Shown here: positions 53,782-64,000 of the stretch, one piece after another
How the letters are laid out: every line of letters begins with the position of its first letter
Numbering within the stretch: the first letter of the stretch is position 1
From: Deinococcus planocerae
Lineage (GTDB): Bacteria; Deinococcota; Deinococci; Deinococcales; Deinococcaceae
Assembly: GCF_002869765.1 (NCBI RefSeq)
Contig: NZ_PNOR01000025.1
Location: 1-64,000, forward strand
Length of the DNA: 64,000 nucleotides
Direction: 5' to 3'
Position numbers and translations under genes: made by a program
The notes under the pieces: generated by a model
Database searches by the model: none
Told to the model about the DNA's origin: nothing
Seen by the model: the letters and a program-made list of their open reading frames with translations, nothing else

Positions 53782-53833
53782 GTCTCCCGTTGCCGGGCTG
53801 CCCCAGAGTCGCGGCCCACCGGAGGCGAGAAGC

Positions 53834-54184
53834 ATGGAAGTGGAGATCAGCAGGAGTGTCCTGACGGACATCGCGCAGACGACCCTCGACGGGATCGAGG
53901 GCATCGAGGTCGCGCCCGCGAGCCTCAGGCCCAGCGAGGTCGGGGAGGCCTTACGCCAGCAGGGTGGGGGACCGCGCCGCCCCCGGTCCCTCAGGGTGAG
54001 CCGCGACGGGCAGAACGTGACCGTGGACGTGGGATTGAACGTGGAGTACGGGCGCAACCTCGTCGGGGTGGCGCGGCAGGCGCAGCAGGCGGTGGCCGAG
54101 AACGTGGAGCTGATGACCGGCCTGAAGGTGCGGGCCGTGAACGTGACGGTGCTGGGCGTGACCCTGCCGAAGGGGAACGCTTGA
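53834..54184 (+). CDS. Asp23/Gls24 family envelope stress protein
   Basis: The 116-residue protein has the family layout [26 protein letters not shown], a short variable linker, [49 protein letters not shown]. In many bacteria such genes (for example YqhY) precede nusB and are linked to envelope or fatty-acid homeostasis, and the same order is seen here. GGAGG lies about 8 bases from ATG 53834. Confidence 0.85.
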   Translation: MEVEISRSVLTDIAQTTLDGIEGIEVAPASLRPSEVGEALRQQGGGPRRPRSLRVSRDGQNVTVDVGLNVEYGRNLVGVARQAQQAVAENVELMTGLKVRAVNVTVLGVTLPKGNA

Positions 54185-54249
54185 CTCCCCTTCCGCTCCA
54201 CTCCGGGCCTGCCGGGAATGCGCAGTCATGCCCTGCGTTTCACGAAAGG

Positions 54250-54305
54250 GGAGCCGGCTCCTGCTCGCTCCGCTCGGGGAAGCAGGCGTCACGCGCCTGC
54301 TTCCC
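54250..54305 (+). promoter_or_regulatory. Structured leader of nusB
   Basis: GGAGCCGGCTCC (54250-54261) is a perfect palindrome. GGGAAGCAGGCG (54277-54288) then pairs perfectly with CGCCTGCTTCCC (54294-54305) around a 5-base loop. The nusB ribosome site GGAGG (54306-54310) begins at the base of this stem. The hairpins could terminate the Asp23 transcript, or control nusB translation by masking or exposing the ribosome site. Confidence 0.6.
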
Positions 54306-54314
54306 GGAGGAAGT

Positions 54315-54814
<500 letters not shown>

Positions 54815-54818
<4 letters not shown>

Positions 54819-55678
54819 CGGCCACGACCGCCCGCGTCCTCGCCGGACCCCCCGCCGCGGCGGCGCTGCTCGCCTCCGTCTGCGCCCGCGCCGCCCGGCT
54901 GCCCTCCCCGCCGACCCTCGTGATGGTGCGGCTCGGCGACGACCCCGCCAGCGTGAGCTACGTGCGCGGCAAGGACCGCAAGGCGCGCGAGGTGGGGCTC
55001 AGGAGCACCGTCCACGCCCTGCCCGAGACGACCCCGCAGGCCGACCTCCTCGCCCTGATCGCCGAGCTGAACGCGGACGAGTCGGTGAACGGCATCCTCG
55101 TCCAGCTTCCCCTGCCGCCGCACGTCAACGAGCAGGCCGTCCTCCACGCCATCGACCCGCGCAAGGACGTGGACGGCTTCCACCCGGTCAACGTGGGGGA
55201 GCTGTGGGCGGGGCGCGGGGGCCTGACCCCCTGCACGCCCGCCGGGATCATGTTCCTGCTGGAGCACTACGGCATCCCCGTTGCCGGGCAGCGCGCGGTG
55301 ATCGTGGGCCGCAGCCACATCGTCGGGCGACCGATGGCGGCGCTGCTCCTGAACGCCGACGCGACCGTCACCGTCGCCCACAGTCGCACCCGCGACCTGG
55401 GTGCGGTGACGCGGGAGGCCGACCTCCTGATCGCCGCCGTGGGCCGCCCGCACCTGATCACCCCGGAGATGGTGAAGCCGGGGGCGACCGTGATCGACGT
55501 GGGCATCAACCGCGTTGTGGACCCTGACGGCAAGGCGCGCCTGACGGGCGACGTCCACCCGGACGTGGCGGGGGTGGCGGGGGCCCTCACACCGGTGCCG
55601 GGAGGTGTGGGCCCGATGACGATTGCTCAGCTCCTGGCGAACACGGTGACGGCGGCGTCACGGCAGGCGGCACGCTAG
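54815..55678 (+). CDS. folD: Bifunctional methylenetetrahydrofolate dehydrogenase/cyclohydrolase
   Basis: FolD interconverts 5,10-methylene- and 10-formyl-tetrahydrofolate. The 287-residue protein has [26 protein letters not shown] with the catalytic Lys region, [37 protein letters not shown], the NADP-binding [16 protein letters not shown] and [19 protein letters not shown] 54815 overlaps the nusB stop, so the two are translationally coupled. Confidence 0.95.
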
Positions 55679-55692
55679 ACTCCTTCCCGCGT

Positions 55693-56150
<458 letters not shown>

Positions 56151-56154
<4 letters not shown>

Positions 56155-56732
56155 GGCGACCCGTGACCCCCGACTCCGAACCCCTGCGGGTCATCATCGG
56201 CGCAGGAGAGCAGCGGTGGGAGGGCTGGATTCCCACCCAGCGAGAAGACCTCGACCTCCTCGACCGCTCGACCTGGGAGGCGTGGTTCGGTGAGCGACGG
56301 GCCGACGCCCTGCTGTGCGAGCACGTCTGGGAACACCTGACCGAGGACGAGGGCCGCGCCGCCGCCCGGCTGTGCTTCGAGTTCCTGAGGCCCGGCGGCC
56401 TCCTGCGCTGCGCCGTCCCCGACGCCAACTTTCCCGACGCGGAATACCAGCGTACCGTGCAGGTGGGCGGTCCCGGCCCGGCGGACCACCCCGCCGCCGA
56501 CCACAGGATCGTGTACGACCACCGCCGCTTCGCCGACGTGTTCCGGAGCGCGGGCTTCACGGTCGAATTGCTCGAATACTGCGACGACGATGGCCGCTTT
56601 CACGCCCAGCCGTGGGACGTGGCGACGGGTCCGATCTACCGCTCGCTGCGCCTCGACCACCGCAACCGGGAGGGACGCCTGGGCTTCGTCTCCCTGATTC
56701 TGGACGCGAGGAAGCCGCCGGACGCGCGGTAA
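56151..56732 (+). CDS. SAM-dependent methyltransferase-like protein
   Basis: The 193-residue protein is like the SAM-dependent methyltransferases of the glycosyltransferase-associated type: LRVIIGAGEQRWEGWIPTQREDLDLLD, ALLCEHVWEHLTEDEGRAAARLCFEFLRPGGLLRCAVPD (motif II/III region), YDHRRFADVFRSAGFTVELLEYCDDDG. The SAM-binding GxGxG motif is shortened to IIGAGEQRW, so it may be a reduced member. GTG 56151 overlaps the preceding stop (GTGA); GTG 56163 is an alternative start. Confidence 0.8.
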
Positions 56733-56735
56733 AGC

Positions 56736-57113
<378 letters not shown>

Positions 57114-57122
57114 GTGGAAACG

Positions 57123-57128
57123 AGTGTA
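57123..57128 (-). promoter_or_regulatory. -10 box of the conserved hypothetical gene
   Basis: TACACT on the minus strand, 9 bases before ATG 57113, with no ribosome site. Confidence 0.45.
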
Positions 57129-57200
57129 ACAAGCGCGGCGGGGGAGGGGTCGGTCATTTCGCCGATGCCTTTCCACGGCCCGGCGTGCTCTCCTCCCCCC

Positions 57201-57755
57201 ATGCGGCGTGTCCTCGTCACCGGAACCACGGGCAGCGGCAAGACGACCCTCGCCCGCGCCCTGGCCGCCCGCCTGGGCCTGCCGCACGGCGAGCAGGACG
57301 CCTGGAACCACCTCCCCGGCTGGCAGGAGGCGCCGCCGGAGCAGTTTCGCGCGCAGGTGGACGCCTTGACCGCGCAGCCCGCCTGGGTGATGGACGGCAA
57401 CTACAGCAAGGCCCGCGACCTGGGCTGGACGCGGGCCGACACGCTGGTGTGGCTGGATTACCCGGCCCCGCTCGTCTTCTGGAGGTTGCTGCGGCGCACC
57501 GTGCGGCGGGGCCTGACCCGCGAGGAGCTGTGGAACGGCAACCGCGAGCACCTGGGAGTCAACCTCCTGACCCGGAACGGCATCCTCGCCTGGTTTTTCC
57601 GCACCCACTGGAAGCGGCGCCGGGAGATGCCCGGCCTCGTCGCGGGGTATCCGCACCTCCGGGTCGTGCGGCTGCGCTCCCCCCGCGAGGCCGACCGCTG
57701 GCTCGCCTCCCTCATCCCTGAAGCAGCATCCGTCCCCCCGCCGCGTTCAGCCTGA
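57201..57755 (+). CDS. P-loop kinase (adenylate kinase/FlaR-like)
   Basis: The 184-residue protein has Walker A VLVTGTTGSGKTTLARALAARLG, then EQDAWNHLPGWQEAPPEQFRAQVDALTAQPAWVMDGNYSKARD and LVWLDYPAPLVFWRLLRRTVRRGLTREELWNGNRE. This matches the small FlaR/topology-modulation group of nucleotide-kinase-like proteins; substrate unknown. Its last 44 bases overlap the 3' end of the convergent GH13 gene. Confidence 0.85.
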   Translation: MRRVLVTGTTGSGKTTLARALAARLGLPHGEQDAWNHLPGWQEAPPEQFRAQVDALTAQPAWVMDGNYSKARDLGWTRADTLVWLDYPAPLVFWRLLRRTVRRGLTREELWNGNREHLGVNLLTRNGILAWFFRTHWKRRREMPGLVAGYPHLRVVRLRSPREADRWLASLIPEAASVPPPRSA

Positions 57756-59532
57756 CCTCGCCGCCCTCAAGCACCTCTCCGCTCAGCCCGTCCCGCCACT
57801 CGCCTCCCGGGAGGGTGAGGGTGACCTCGTGCCCCTCCCCGCGGCGGCTGGCAAGCACGACCGCCCGCTCTGCCCGCCCGTCCGCGTGCGTGAACTCGCG
57901 CAGGAAGGCCATCGCGTCCGGCTCCGCGTGCAGGAAGCGGAGGTTCCCCTCTTGCAGGACGTGCGTCTCGCGGCGCAGGTGGATGAGGGCCCGGACCCTC
58001 GCCCGCAACTCCTGATCCCACCTCGCCTCGTCCCAGGGCATGCTCTCGCGGCACCACGGCATCTGGCCGCGCGTGTGCTGTGAGAGGCCGATCTCCGAGC
58101 CGTAGTACGTGCAGGGCACGCCCGCGTACCCCATCAGAAGCGTGAAGGCGGCCAGGAAGCGGGTGCGGTCGTCGTCTACACGTTTGAGAGCCCGCGAGAT
58201 GTCGTGCGACTCCAGGAGGTTGAACATGCTCAGCGCGACCTGGGGCGGCAGGGCGTGGTAGGCGTCCCAGAGGATGTCGGCGAGTTCTACCCCATCCAGG
58301 CGGCTCGGCTCGCCCAGGTGCGTCTCGCCGCTGAGCCACTGCATCACCGGCAGGCCGAAGCCGTGGTAGTTCATCGCCCCGTCCTCGCCCCGCCCGTCGA
58401 GCGCGTGCTCGGGGTCGTAGAAGCGTTCGCCGAAGACGTAGGCGTCCGGTCTCTCTTCCCGCGCCGCCGCCTTGAGAGCCCGGTGCAGCGGGAGGTTGTC
58501 CTCGTCCGTTCCCCCCGTCCCGATCATGTGCGCCACGTCGAGTCGCCAGCCCGCCGCCCCCTGCCGCAGCCAGTGGCGCACGACGCTCTCCTCGCCGCTG
58601 AAGAACTCCTGCACCGCGAATTCGTTGCGGTAGTCGATCTTCGGCAGGGTCGGCACGTCGAAAAAGGCGTGGTAGGACGGCTTGCCCGGCTCGTCCCGCC
58701 AGGTGAAAAGGGCCCGCTCGGGGGCGTCCTCCCGCTCCAGCGCCGCCCGGAACAGCCCGTTCTCGTTGCCCATGTGGTTGAACACGCCGTCGAGCACGAG
58801 GCGGATGCCCGCCTCACCCGCCGCCGCCGACAGCTCCTCCCACGCCGCGTCCCCTCCCAGGTGCGGGTCCACGTGCCGGTAGTTGCTGATGTCGTAGCGG
58901 TGATTCGACGGGCTGACGAAGATCGGGGTGAGCCACAGGGCGTTCACGCCGAGGTCTTGCAGGTACGGAAGGGCCTGCGTGACCCCCTGGAGGTCGCCGC
59001 CGTAGTGCGCGTGCACGTCGCCCGACTTCGTGATGGGCGAGCCCCACTCGGCGTGCTCGACGGGCCGCCCGGCGTACAGGTACTCGCCCGTCCGCACGTC
59101 GTTCGCGGGGTCGCCGTTGCGGAAGCGGTCGGGGAAGATCTGGTAGAAGACGCTGCGCCACGCCCACTCGGGCGAGACGTGCCCCGCGAGGTACTGGAAC
59201 CAGTTGCGGAAGCCCCGCCGCGAGTGGTGCAACCCCAGCCCGGTGAGGTTGAGGTGGTCGTCGGGGAAGAGGAGCAGCCAGGCGTAACGGACCCTCGCCT
59301 CGTGGACGGGCAGCTCGGCCTCGAACCAGCGGCCTTCTCCGCCCAGCCCCGTCACCTCCCGCGCCGGGAGCAACTCGACCTCACCCACCCGCACGAGCTT
59401 GAGTTTGACCTCGGTGACCGGGAGCGTCACCCGGACCCGGATGCGGACCGTCTCGCCGACCTCCGCGCCCAGCCGTTCGGTGTAACCCGGCGTGTGGTCG
59501 TGCTGTGCCTCTCCCGCCCAGTTCGTGTTCAT
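57712..59532 (-). CDS. GH13 neopullulanase/maltogenic amylase-type glycosidase
   Basis: The 606-residue enzyme has an N-terminal beta-sandwich (about 1-110, CBM34-like) and a TIM-barrel with the GH13 signatures: LVLDGVFNHMG, GWRLDVAHMIG (nucleophile Asp), YVFGERFYDPEH (acid/base Glu) and NLLESHDISRAL. It likely cleaves alpha-glucans or cyclodextrins in the cytoplasm. ATG 59532 is chosen over a start 5 codons earlier because AGAGGG lies just upstream. A strong hairpin and short ORF precede it. Confidence 0.9.
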   Translation of the reverse strand: MNTNWAGEAQHDHTPGYTERLGAEVGETVRIRVRVTLPVTEVKLKLVRVGEVELLPAREVTGLGGEGRWFEAELPVHEARVRYAWLLLFPDDHLNLTGLGLHHSRRGFRNWFQYLAGHVSPEWAWRSVFYQIFPDRFRNGDPANDVRTGEYLYAGRPVEHAEWGSPITKSGDVHAHYGGDLQGVTQALPYLQDLGVNALWLTPIFVSPSNHRYDISNYRHVDPHLGGDAAWEELSAAAGEAGIRLVLDGVFNHMGNENGLFRAALEREDAPERALFTWRDEPGKPSYHAFFDVPTLPKIDYRNEFAVQEFFSGEESVVRHWLRQGAAGWRLDVAHMIGTGGTDEDNLPLHRALKAAAREERPDAYVFGERFYDPEHALDGRGEDGAMNYHGFGLPVMQWLSGETHLGEPSRLDGVELADILWDAYHALPPQVALSMFNLLESHDISRALKRVDDDRTRFLAAFTLLMGYAGVPCTYYGSEIGLSQHTRGQMPWCRESMPWDEARWDQELRARVRALIHLRRETHVLQEGNLRFLHAEPDAMAFLREFTHADGRAERAVVLASRRGEGHEVTLTLPGGEWRDGLSGEVLEGGEVRLNAAGGRMLLQG

Positions 59533-59591
59533 CCCTCTGCCCTCCACGGTTCTGTCTCAAGAGCCGCCCGGCACGGTCCCTCCTGTTTCAT
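59529..59591 (-). CDS. Possible 20-codon leader peptide ahead of the GH13 gene
   Basis: ATG 59591 opens a 20-residue ORF (MKQEGPCRAALETEPWRAEG) whose TGA overlaps the GH13 start as ATGA. Its ATG lies in the loop of the hairpin at 59564-59614. No SD is visible, so translation is uncertain. Confidence 0.3.
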   Translation of the reverse strand: MKQEGPCRAALETEPWRAEG

Positions 59592-59614
59592 CCACAGGAG
59601 GTCGTGCCGGGCGG
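59564..59614. promoter_or_regulatory. Two-tier hairpin between the GH13 gene and ispG
   Basis: CCGCCCGGCACG (59564-59575) pairs perfectly with CGTGCCGGGCGG (59603-59614). Inside it CTCCTG (59580-59585) pairs with CAGGAG (59595-59600). It lies 32 bases upstream of the GH13 ATG, so on the minus strand it would fold in that gene's leader. The rest of the gap to ispG is GC-rich with no other signal. Confidence 0.65.
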
Positions 59615-59763
59615 GCAAGCGTTGCCTTCGGGTTGTCGCGCTCGGAGCCGGGCCCCGAACCGTGCCGCAAGTCTGAAGGGGAGGGGGCGCCCGGTCAAGG
59701 GGGCGGGCGGCGGGCTTCCCGGAAAATCCCCTCCCCGCCTGAAACGTCCCGGCCCCGCGCACG

Positions 59764-59769
59764 TAGACT
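59764..59769 (+). promoter_or_regulatory. -10 box of ispG (leaderless)
   Basis: TAGACT with a 6-base spacer to ATG 59776; no ribosome site. Confidence 0.65.
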
Positions 59770-59775
59770 GGGGCC

Positions 59776-61002
<1,227 letters not shown>

Positions 61003-61299
61003 ATGGTGCAGGAACGGGCCGGGGTGTGGGTGTTCATGGGCTTGGGGGCTCAGCACCCTGCCGCCGTGTTCACGACGCGGGAACGGGCCGAAGCCTGGGT
61101 CCGTGAACACGGCCTGGCAGGCACGCTGACGTGGTACCCGCTCGACATCAGCGTGTACGACTGGGTGGTCGGCGAGGGCAAGTTCAAGCCCAAGCCCGAG
61201 CATGAGACGCCGAAGTTCCGGGCACGGTTCTCCTCGGCGTACCAGCCGCATCACCACTACGAGAACGATGACCCCTTTCCATTCGCGGAGAAAGGGTAA
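61003..61299 (+). CDS. Small conserved hypothetical (DUF7710-like)
   Basis: The 98-residue protein has VWVFMGLGAQHPAAVFTTRERAEAWVREHGLAGTLTWYPLDISVYDWVVGEGKFKPK, the pattern I associate with DUF7710 (name from memory). A His/Asp-rich tail follows. It begins immediately after the ispG stop and is probably read from the same transcript. Function unknown. Confidence 0.75.
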   Translation: MVQERAGVWVFMGLGAQHPAAVFTTRERAEAWVREHGLAGTLTWYPLDISVYDWVVGEGKFKPKPEHETPKFRARFSSAYQPHHHYENDDPFPFAEKG

Positions 61300-61312
61300 C
61301 GGCTCCTCTTCG

Positions 61313-61318
61313 TAGAAT
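61313..61318 (+). promoter_or_regulatory. -10 box of the metallophosphoesterase gene (leaderless)
   Basis: TAGAAT with a 5-base spacer to ATG 61324. Confidence 0.55.
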
Positions 61319-61323
61319 TCCCC

Positions 61324-62019
61324 ATGCGCCTTGCCCTGATCGCCGACGTTCACGCCAACGTGTACGCGCTGGATGCCGTGCTGGAAGATATTGCCCGCCA
61401 GGACGTGGATGCCACGGTGAACCTCGGAGACACCGTGTGGGGCAATGTCGATCCCGCAGGCACGGTGGAGCGGCTGATGGCCTTTCCCGGCGTGCGCGGC
61501 AACCACGACGAGGAACAGGACGTTGCGCACCCTGATTTACAGCTCTCCACCACACAGCAGGCATTTCTGGCGGGCTTGCCCCTCACGCTGACCCTTGATG
61601 ACGTGTTCTGTTGTCACGGGACGCCGACCAGCAATACCACCCACCTGATGCTGACCGTCACGCCGCAGGGGGCGAGACCCGCCACCATCCCGGAGATTCA
61701 GGCGCGGCTCGGGAACATCCGTGCGGCTGTGGTTGCCTGCGCGCACACCCACTTACCCCGCGTGGTGCAGCTTCCCGGTGGGCCTCTCGTTGTCAATCCC
61801 GGGAGCGTCGGGCTCCCCGCCTACGACGCTGCCCCTGATCCCTACGTCGTGGAAAATTTCAGCCCGCACGCGCGCTACGCCACGCTCACCCAGACGCGCG
61901 CGGGCTGGGAGGTTCGTTTCCACGCCGTCCCCTACGACCATGAACGGGCGGCGCGGGAAACCGAAAGGAAGGGCCGCCCTGACCGTGCCCACTGGCTACG
62001 AAGTGGGCTGGCAGAATGA
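61324..62019 (+). CDS. Metallophosphoesterase (YfcE-like)
   Basis: The 231-residue protein has the calcineurin-like phosphoesterase motifs in order: LIADVHANVYALDAVL, VNLGDTVWG, VRGNHDEEQD, CCHGTPTSN and CAHTHLPRVV, with Asp, His, Asn and His metal ligands all present. The small size suggests a YfcE/MJ0936-type phosphodiesterase; substrate unknown. DUF4259 gene begins 4 bases after its stop. Confidence 0.9.
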   Translation: MRLALIADVHANVYALDAVLEDIARQDVDATVNLGDTVWGNVDPAGTVERLMAFPGVRGNHDEEQDVAHPDLQLSTTQQAFLAGLPLTLTLDDVFCCHGTPTSNTTHLMLTVTPQGARPATIPEIQARLGNIRAAVVACAHTHLPRVVQLPGGPLVVNPGSVGLPAYDAAPDPYVVENFSPHARYATLTQTRAGWEVRFHAVPYDHERAARETERKGRPDRAHWLRSGLAE

Positions 62020-62023
62020 CCCC

Positions 62024-62425
62024 ATGAACGTCTGGGGCATCGGCAGTTTCGAGAACGAAGTGGGCGCGGCCTTCGCGGAGGAAGTGGTGCAGGACGGCGC
62101 CGTCGCCCTCGCCGAGGCGTTCGACGTGGCCCTCGACCCCGACGCCGACTTTCTGGCCGCCGAGGAGGGCCACCGCGCCCTCGCCGCCGCTGAGGTGCTG
62201 GCCGCCGGGCTGACGGGCGACACTGAGCGCGTTACGGACGCCGGTCTGCGGGCGTGGCTCTCGGGCGCCCACCCCGCCGACCTCGAACCCCTGCGCGACC
62301 TGGGCCGCGCCGCCGTCGAGCGTGTGCTCGGCCCGGACAGCGAACTCCCCGACCTGTGGGCCGACGAGGAGGACGCGGCGGTGTGGCGGGCGGATGTGGG
62401 GCGGCTGCTCGTGGCGTTGAGGTAG
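62024..62425 (+). CDS. DUF4259-family protein
   Basis: The 133-residue acidic protein starts MNVWGIGSFENEVGAAFAEEVVQDGAVALAEAF and has AAEEGHRALAAAEVLAAGL and SELPDLWADEEDAAVWRADVGRLLVAL, the DUF4259 layout. Function unknown. CAGAAT 6 bases before ATG 62024 resembles the leaderless -10 boxes used elsewhere here, so it may have its own start inside the preceding gene's end. Confidence 0.85.
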   Translation: MNVWGIGSFENEVGAAFAEEVVQDGAVALAEAFDVALDPDADFLAAEEGHRALAAAEVLAAGLTGDTERVTDAGLRAWLSGAHPADLEPLRDLGRAAVERVLGPDSELPDLWADEEDAAVWRADVGRLLVALR

Positions 62426-62472
62426 GGGAGTCTTTGCGCGGCGACGATGCGAGTGTTCTGGACCCCCTCGTA

Positions 62473-62916
62473 ATGCAGCGTTACGGCCCGGTTCGGCTGG
62501 CCCCGGCTGAAGTTGCGGCTCACTTGAGCAAGTTGGCGAGAAGGCAGGATTGGACCCTGGAAAGGGTGGAGCCGTCCAGTCTGCAAAGTTTCGAGAGCAC
62601 GCGATGGTATGACCAGTACGGCAACCCCCTCGGTATCACCTTGAGTCGCGGCAGTGTGGTGGCCGTGGTCCCCGAAGGGGATGAGGGAGCGTTTGGGGAA
62701 CCGCGCACCTATCAATCGGACGGCCCCCTGTTCGCCGCCCTGAGCGCGGACGGCCTCCTGATCCTGCCAGAGCCGGAGTGGCTCGCCTCCCCCCTGACCG
62801 CCGGGGAACTGGAAGCCCTCCTGGCGTCCAGGCAGGGCAACGGGTGGGAAGCCTACAGCGTGCGTCACTGGAAACCGGCCTCACGGGGCGCCGCCCTTTT
62901 CAACTTCTGGGATTGA
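62473..62916 (+). CDS. Hypothetical protein
   Basis: From ATG 62473 the product is 147 residues: MQRYGPVRLAPAEVAAHLSKLARRQDWTLERVEP, SVVAVVPEGDEGAFGEPRTYQSDGPLFAALSADGLLILPEPEWLASPLTAGEL, ending ALFNFWD. No family recognised. A TTG at 62434 with GGGGAG 3 bases upstream is an alternative start that would add 13 residues. It is convergent with the M55 peptidase gene. Confidence 0.65.
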   Translation: MQRYGPVRLAPAEVAAHLSKLARRQDWTLERVEPSSLQSFESTRWYDQYGNPLGITLSRGSVVAVVPEGDEGAFGEPRTYQSDGPLFAALSADGLLILPEPEWLASPLTAGELEALLASRQGNGWEAYSVRHWKPASRGAALFNFWD

Positions 62917-62922
62917 CCGCCC

Positions 62923-63774
<852 letters not shown>

Positions 63775-63781
63775 ACCCGGG

Positions 63782-63787
63782 AGCGTA
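63782..63787 (-). promoter_or_regulatory. -10 box of the M55 peptidase gene (leaderless)
   Basis: TACGCT with a 7-base spacer to GTG 63774. Confidence 0.6.
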
Positions 63788-63840
63788 ACAAAGTCAGCCC
63801 CCTCGGCGCCCCTCGGGAAGTACCCAACCACCTGCACGGT

Positions 63841-64000
63841 CTACCCTTCCGTCGTCGCGCGGTCCACGGTGAGCAGGCCACGCCGCCCCGTCGCGGACCG
63901 TAGCGCCCGAAATAGCGTGGACGGCGCCGGGCAGGACAGTGACCCGGGTATTCGGCGGCAACCGCTCCAGGCCGCCCCGCTCGGCGAGGAGGGAACGGAC
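63841..64000 (-). CDS. 3' end of a probable alpha/beta hydrolase, apparently frameshifted
   Basis: From the window edge one minus-strand frame reads SLLAERGGLERLPPNTRVTVLPGAVHAI, resembling the last strand and catalytic His of an alpha/beta hydrolase. That frame does not stop nearby. The frame that ends with TAG at 63841 reads ATGRRGLLTVDRATTEG. Removing one G from the GGG near 63918 would join them. The gene is partial here and either frameshifted or mis-sequenced. Confidence 0.4.
   Translation of the reverse strand, partial: SVPSSPSGAAWSGCRRIPGSLSCPAPSTLFRALRSATGRRGLLTVDRATTEG

Noticed and set aside
54228..54314. N-terminal extension of nusB
   Set aside because: It translates the leader hairpins; GGAGG points to ATG 54315.

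Overview
The window is GC-rich bacterial chromosome, most likely from a Deinococcus. The evidence is a SecD-SecF fusion, a short NusA and IF-2, lysine biosynthesis by the LysW-dependent alpha-aminoadipate route, a UvrA with a TTG start, and many start codons preceded at 5-7 nt by a TANNNT -10 box with no Shine-Dalgarno (leaderless transcription, known to be widespread in Deinococcus). No rRNA, tRNA, CRISPR array, complete insertion sequence or prophage was seen.

Layout. 1-3.4 kb: a fragment of an upstream gene, a low-GC orphan gene and secDF. 3.5-9.7 kb: a secreted repeat protein, then the conserved rimP-nusA-ylxR-infB translation/transcription operon (minus strand), minC, and an S1-domain protein preceded by a possible leaderless short ORF. 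9.8-17.9 kb: a VOC protein, an FAD dehydrogenase, an HtrA protease, lysZ, a run of small minus-strand genes (MFS, GNAT, yjjX, DinB) and a response regulator. 17.9-22.9 kb: a tightly overlapping minus-strand operon with two sugar ABC permeases, a lipoprotein, an FAD oxidoreductase, a phosphatase and an esterase-like hydrolase. 23-29.3 kb: a CsbD/LEA-like stress protein, isocitrate dehydrogenase, a methyltransferase, a radical SAM protein and a K+/H+ antiporter pair with a probable CTG start.

29.4-33.5 kb holds most of the lysine cluster: homoaconitase large subunit, a foreign-looking low-GC gene, homoaconitase small subunit, a tandem zinc-ribbon protein, a 57-residue LysW lacking all zinc-ligand cysteines, and LysX. 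34-42.8 kb: MarR/EmrB efflux, AlaX, a 5'-nucleotidase, an M28 peptidase, an SDR and DsbB. 42.8-51.6 kb: DsbA, a membrane protein coupled to uvrA, and two BMP-type binding-protein paralogues on either side of a DoxX gene. 51.6-57.8 kb: ligA, an Asp23-like gene, nusB, folD and small enzymes. 57.7-64 kb: a GH13 enzyme with a structured leader, ispG, a metallophosphoesterase, DUF4259 and an M55 peptidase.

The clearest functional theme is lysine biosynthesis: LysZ, LysT/LysU, LysW and LysX would convert homocitrate through carrier-bound alpha-aminoadipate. Other themes are RNA/translation control (rimP-nusA-ylxR-infB, nusB), DNA repair and replication (uvrA, ligA), disulfide formation (dsbA-dsbB) and isoprenoid synthesis (ispG). 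Intergenic spaces carry at least three families of imperfect inverted repeats made of short reiterated words, mostly placed where terminators belong, plus two copies of a dispersed element whose arms resemble TGTCACNCTGA.
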